A stretch of DNA of 11,246 bases from assembly GCA_964388085.1 (NCBI GenBank), contig CAYLZW010000197.1:1-11246 (forward strand), given 5' to 3'. The notes under the pieces are model-generated. The model was not told where the DNA came from. It worked only from the letters and a program-made list of their open reading frames with translations, and did not search any database. How positions within the stretch are numbered: the first letter of the stretch is position 1; every line of letters starts with the position of its first letter. This stretch comes from CAYLZW01 sp964388085 (GTDB taxonomy: Bacteria; Myxococcota; UBA727; CAYLZW01). The position numbers were made by a program, and so were the translations under genes. Of this stretch, positions 8,403-11,246 are shown piece after piece.

Positions 8403-10451
8403 TCATTGCGGCCACTCGACGCGGACCAGCTCGTCGTCACCCGAGCCGAGGCGCACCGTGCGCGTCACGGACTTGCCGAGCTCGGGGTTTTTGAGCTCGA
8501 TCTTGTAGGTCCCGGGAGGAAGCCTACGCGGCTTCATCGGCGTCTCGCCGATCTTCTTGCCGTCGAGGTAAACGAGCGCCCAGGGCTTGGCGACGATGCG
8601 CAGACGAGCGGGCTTGACGGCTCGGTTTGCCTTGGCTTGCTTCGGCTCGGCCTTCGGTGGCGGAGCCGCCTTCGGGACGACGACGGGGGCAGCCGGTTCC
8701 TCGATGGGCTCGACGACCCCCGTCGGCTCCGTCGTCACCTTGCCCACCGGCGCCGCGAGCTCGTCGAGCGGGACCTCGAGCTCGAAGCGTCCGTTCGCGC
8801 CGAACGTGAAGGTGGCGCTCTCGGGCTCGTAGCCGGCGAGCTCGAAGCGGACCTCATGGCTTTTGTCGAGGGCGAGGTCCTTGAACACATCAGGGGTCGT
8901 GCGGCCCGTGCTCTCTCCGTCGAGGAAGATGCTCGCGCCCGCGGGTGTGCTGCGGACCGTCAGCTCCCCGGCGGAGGCGACGCCGCTAAAGCGCAGCACG
9001 CCGAACAAGAGGAGCGCCCCGAGCAGGATGACCGCGACCGCGACGCCCGCCACGACGGCCAGGCGTCCGCCCTTCGCCGGCTCCGGGGCGAGCGGCGAAA
9101 AGACGCCGTCGCCGTAGCGCTCGATGACGGTCTCCGGTGTCGAGGTGGCCGTCATGTCTTCGAGGTCGCTGAAGTCCTCGAGGTTCGGGATCTGGGAGCG
9201 CAAGAAGGCGCCGCCGGCGTGCCCGTCGCTGCGCGTGCGCTCGTCTTCGTCGAGCCCGTCGTTCTCGAGCGGGAGCGGCGCCGCCATCTCGGGCACCGGC
9301 GCCGGTTGGCGGCCCTCCGAGCGGGAGAACGCCGTGCGCGCGTCGGGCTCGCCGCGCTCGGAGTCGGGGACGTCGACGGCGAGCGCGCGGCTCTTCGAGC
9401 GCTCGACCTTGGTGCCGGAGCGTCCGGCGGTCTGATCCGGTAGATCGTGCTGGGAGGACAGGTCCGCGAAGCTCTCGGCGTCGAGCTGCCCGGTGCCGAG
9501 GTCCGCCTCGCCCGCGATCTCCTCGGCGAACAGCTCGCGCATGTAGTGGCCCACGCGCGCGGGCGAGTGCACGACGCTGCTCTCGGCGAGGAAGTCCTCG
9601 AGCTCGAGGGCGAGGTCTTCACAGCTGTCGAAGCGGTTGTCCGGATCCTTCTGCAGGCACTGCAGCACCACGTGCTCGAGGTGCTCGGGGATGTCGTCGG
9701 CGAACAGCGACGGGCGCGGCACCTCGCAGTCGATGATCGCGTTCATGGTCGCGATCTCGGTCGGCCGCTTGAACAGGCGCCGCATGGTGAGCAGCTCCCA
9801 GAACACGACGCCGAGCGCGAACTGATCGCTCCGGTGGTCGATGTCCTCGCCCTGCGCCTGCTCGGGGGACATGTACGTGTACTTGCCCTTGATGACGCCG
9901 GTCGCCGTGTGCGTCTCCTGGCTTGCGGCCTTGGCGATGCCGAAGTCGACGATCTTCGTCGTGCCGTCGTAGGTCACGAGGATGTTCTGCGGCGAGACGT
10001 CCCGGTGCACGAGGCTGAGCTTGCGCCCCGAGAGATCCTGCTTGGTGTGCGCGTAGTGGAGGCCAGTGGCGGCGTCGATGATGACCTGACACGCGTGCTG
10101 CATCGGCACCGTCGTCTTCTTCGCCGCCGACTTGCGCTGCATCTTGCGGATGTCCTGCCCGTGCAGGAACTCCATGGCCATGTAGTAGGTGCCCTGCGCC
10201 GCGTTCACCTCGAAGACGTTGACGACGTTCGGGTGACGGAGGTCCGCGGCCGCGCGCGCCTCGTCGAGGAACATGGTGACGAACTCTTGGTCTTGCGCGA
10301 GGTGCGGCAGGATGCGCTTGATGACGACGAGCTTCTCGAAGCCCTCGAGGCCGCTCTGCTTCGCGAGGTACACCTCGGCCATCCCGCCGGCGCCGAGCTT
10401 GCGCAGCAGGTGATATTTTCCGGCCAGGACTGGCGCCGTCTGCGTTGACAT
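8403..10451 (-). CDS. Transmembrane Ser/Thr protein kinase with two extracytoplasmic PEGA domains
   Basis: 682 aa. The N-terminal Hanks-type kinase domain (about 12-290) is intact: Gly-rich loop LGAGGMAEVYLAK (19-31), catalytic Lys45 in VVIKRIL, helix-C Glu64, catalytic loop HRDVSPQN (149-156), DFG (169-171), Thr-rich activation loop (SQETHTATGVIKGKYTY) and MSPE (194-197). The Ser in place of the usual Lys after HRDV is common in myxobacterial kinases, where HRDVSPQN is frequent. A 170-residue acidic, Ser/Thr-rich juxtamembrane linker follows, then one membrane span (about 464-487). Outside lie a PEGA domain (about 495-560, GELTVRSTPAGASIFLDG), a Lys/Pro-rich spacer and a second PEGA-like domain (about 615-682, ARLRIVAKPWALVYLDGKKI). 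PEGA domains are associated with cell-surface sensing. The start follows carB by 65 bp, with no strong ribosome binding site (a weak AAGGGG lies 14 bases away). Its substrate is unknown; the FHA protein at 1539-3809 is a possible reader of its activity. Confidence 0.95.
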   Translation of the reverse strand: MSTQTAPVLAGKYHLLRKLGAGGMAEVYLAKQSGLEGFEKLVVIKRILPHLAQDQEFVTMFLDEARAAADLRHPNVVNVFEVNAAQGTYYMAMEFLHGQDIRKMQRKSAAKKTTVPMQHACQVIIDAATGLHYAHTKQDLSGRKLSLVHRDVSPQNILVTYDGTTKIVDFGIAKAASQETHTATGVIKGKYTYMSPEQAQGEDIDHRSDQFALGVVFWELLTMRRLFKRPTEIATMNAIIDCEVPRPSLFADDIPEHLEHVVLQCLQKDPDNRFDSCEDLALELEDFLAESSVVHSPARVGHYMRELFAEEIAGEADLGTGQLDAESFADLSSQHDLPDQTAGRSGTKVERSKSRALAVDVPDSERGEPDARTAFSRSEGRQPAPVPEMAAPLPLENDGLDEDERTRSDGHAGGAFLRSQIPNLEDFSDLEDMTATSTPETVIERYGDGVFSPLAPEPAKGGRLAVVAGVAVAVILLGALLLFGVLRFSGVASAGELTVRSTPAGASIFLDGESTGRTTPDVFKDLALDKSHEVRFELAGYEPESATFTFGANGRFELEVPLDELAAPVGKVTTEPTGVVEPIEEPAAPVVVPKAAPPPKAEPKQAKANRAVKPARLRIVAKPWALVYLDGKKIGETPMKPRRLPPGTYKIELKNPELGKSVTRTVRLGSGDDELVRVEWPQ

Positions 10452-10516
10452 GGCGCGTCAGGGGACCCCTTCCGGCGCCGACTGTAGCAGGGATCCGGAG
10501 GGCGCTGCGCGATCGC

Positions 10517-11246
10517 CTAGGCGTTCGTGATCGGGGCACCCGCGGCCAGGAGGTGCTCTTGCAGCGGCTTCACCTCGAACGGTCCGCCGGCCATGCGCGC
10601 GATGGCGCGCGAGGCGGCGTCGGCCGCCGCCAGCGTCGTGAAGTAGGGGATCCCGCCCACGAGCGCGCCGCGCCGCAAACTGAAGCTGTCCTTCACGCTG
10701 GCCGCCCCCACGGTCGTGTTGATGACGAGCTGGACGCGCCCGTCGTGGATGGCCTCGAGCGCGTGCGGCGAGCCCTCGCGCACCTTGTTGACCCGCTCGC
10801 TGCGCACGCCCGCTCCCTCGAGGAAGCGCTGGGTGCCGCCGGTCGCGATCACCTGAAAGCCCGCGTCCACGAGGCGCCGGATGGGCTCGAGCACCGCCTC
10901 CTTGTCGACGTCGGCGACGGAGACGAACACGGTCCCTGACGAGGGCAGCGAGGTGCCCGCGCCCATCTGGCTCTTGGCGAAGGCCGCCTCGTAATCGACA
11001 TCGACGCCCATGACCTCGCCGGTAGAGCGCATCTCGGGCCCGAGCAGCGTGTCGACGCCGGGGAACTTGAGGAACGGGAGCACGGCCTCCTTCACGGCGA
11101 AATGACCTCGCTGCGAGATGAAGTCCGGCTCGCTGACCGAGAGCTCGTCGAGCGTCTTGCCCGCCATGACGAGCGTCGCGATGCGCGCGAGCGAGAGGCC
11201 GGTCGCCTTGCTGGCGAAGGGCACCGTGCGCGAGGCGCGCGGGTTC
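10517..11246 (-). CDS. carB: Carbamoyl-phosphate synthase large subunit, C-terminal part (5' end beyond right edge)
   Basis: The visible 242 residues read from NPRASRTVPFASKATG to the TAG stop at 10517-10519. The first Asn corresponds to the Mg-binding Asn of the second ATP-grasp domain in E. coli CarB (EVNPRA). Next come the conserved LLGPEMRSTGEVMG and, from about residue 105, the methylglyoxal synthase-like regulatory domain: GTVFVSV, QVIATGGTQ, VNKVREGSPH, INTTVGAASVKDS and RRGALVGGIPY. In E. coli this domain binds UMP and ornithine; the ATxGT, NKV and NTT landmarks of that nucleotide site are kept here. The enzyme makes carbamoyl phosphate from glutamine-derived ammonia, bicarbonate and two ATP, for arginine and pyrimidine synthesis in the cytoplasm. 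About three quarters of the protein lies outside the window. No terminator is visible in the 65 bp before the kinase gene. Confidence 0.97.
   Translation of the reverse strand, partial: NPRASRTVPFASKATGLSLARIATLVMAGKTLDELSVSEPDFISQRGHFAVKEAVLPFLKFPGVDTLLGPEMRSTGEVMGVDVDYEAAFAKSQMGAGTSLPSSGTVFVSVADVDKEAVLEPIRRLVDAGFQVIATGGTQRFLEGAGVRSERVNKVREGSPHALEAIHDGRVQLVINTTVGAASVKDSFSLRRGALVGGIPYFTTLAAADAASRAIARMAGGPFEVKPLQEHLLAAGAPITNA

Noticed and set aside
8397..8412. Small hairpin (GCCGC, 6-base loop, GCGGC) between the convergent genes, considered as a terminator
   Set aside because: The stem is only 5 bp, overlaps the kinase stop codon and lacks a T-run on either strand; such stems are frequent by chance in this base composition.
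9447..10448. A 333-codon plus-strand open frame opposite the kinase domain
   Set aside because: The minus strand encodes every kinase motif here; the plus-strand product is a low-complexity mirror of it.
10461..10469. GGGGACCCC palindrome just upstream of the kinase start, considered as an operator
   Set aside because: The arms are only 4 bp, and no second copy or promoter element is visible nearby.

Overview
The window is very GC-rich, with coding regions strongly biased to G or C at third codon positions. Four features point to a myxobacterium (Myxococcota): a Ser/Thr kinase with extracytoplasmic PEGA domains, an FHA protein with an AgmX/PglI-type C-terminus, an outer-membrane beta-barrel of the myxobacterial type, and several Pro/Ala-rich lipoproteins. 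I would guess Sorangiineae or Nannocystineae, but the sequence alone does not settle the genus. All coding assignments come from reading frames, motifs and remembered family features; no database search was run.

Left part (1-4356, all minus strand). This is a probable operon, read from right to left: a small exported protein (163 aa); a large bitopic protein (756 aa) with a cytoplasmic FHA domain, one membrane span, a Glu-Pro linker and a periplasmic TonB-like AgmX/PglI domain; a 223-aa outer-membrane beta-barrel; and a periplasmic TPR protein that runs off the left edge. The last two genes overlap by ATGA. This set of parts (inner-membrane FHA/TonB-like protein, OM barrel, periplasmic TPR protein) matches the building blocks of the Myxococcus gliding (Glt) and spore-coat (Nfs) envelope complexes. 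I read it as an undescribed paralogous trans-envelope module.

Middle part (4537-8364). A minus-strand lipoprotein with seven propeller-like repeats lies head to head, only 23 bp away, with a plus-strand pair of lipoprotein genes. The first of that pair has a degenerate von Willebrand A-like domain followed by calcium-binding thrombospondin type 3-like repeats. The second is an unrecognised 191-aa lipoprotein starting 1 bp after it. A near-perfect palindrome covers the GTG start of the first plus-strand gene, and the opposite gene may be read from a leaderless mRNA.

Right part (8403-11246, minus strand). A complete transmembrane Ser/Thr kinase with two PEGA domains lies 65 bp downstream of the 3' end of carB (large subunit of carbamoyl-phosphate synthase), which is cut by the right edge. 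carB is the only core metabolic gene. The rest of the window is cell-envelope and signalling content. A kinase and an FHA (phosphothreonine-binding) protein in the same 11 kb make a possible signalling pair, but they are not in one operon.

There are no tRNA or rRNA genes, insertion sequences, CRISPR arrays or integrase genes that I can see.
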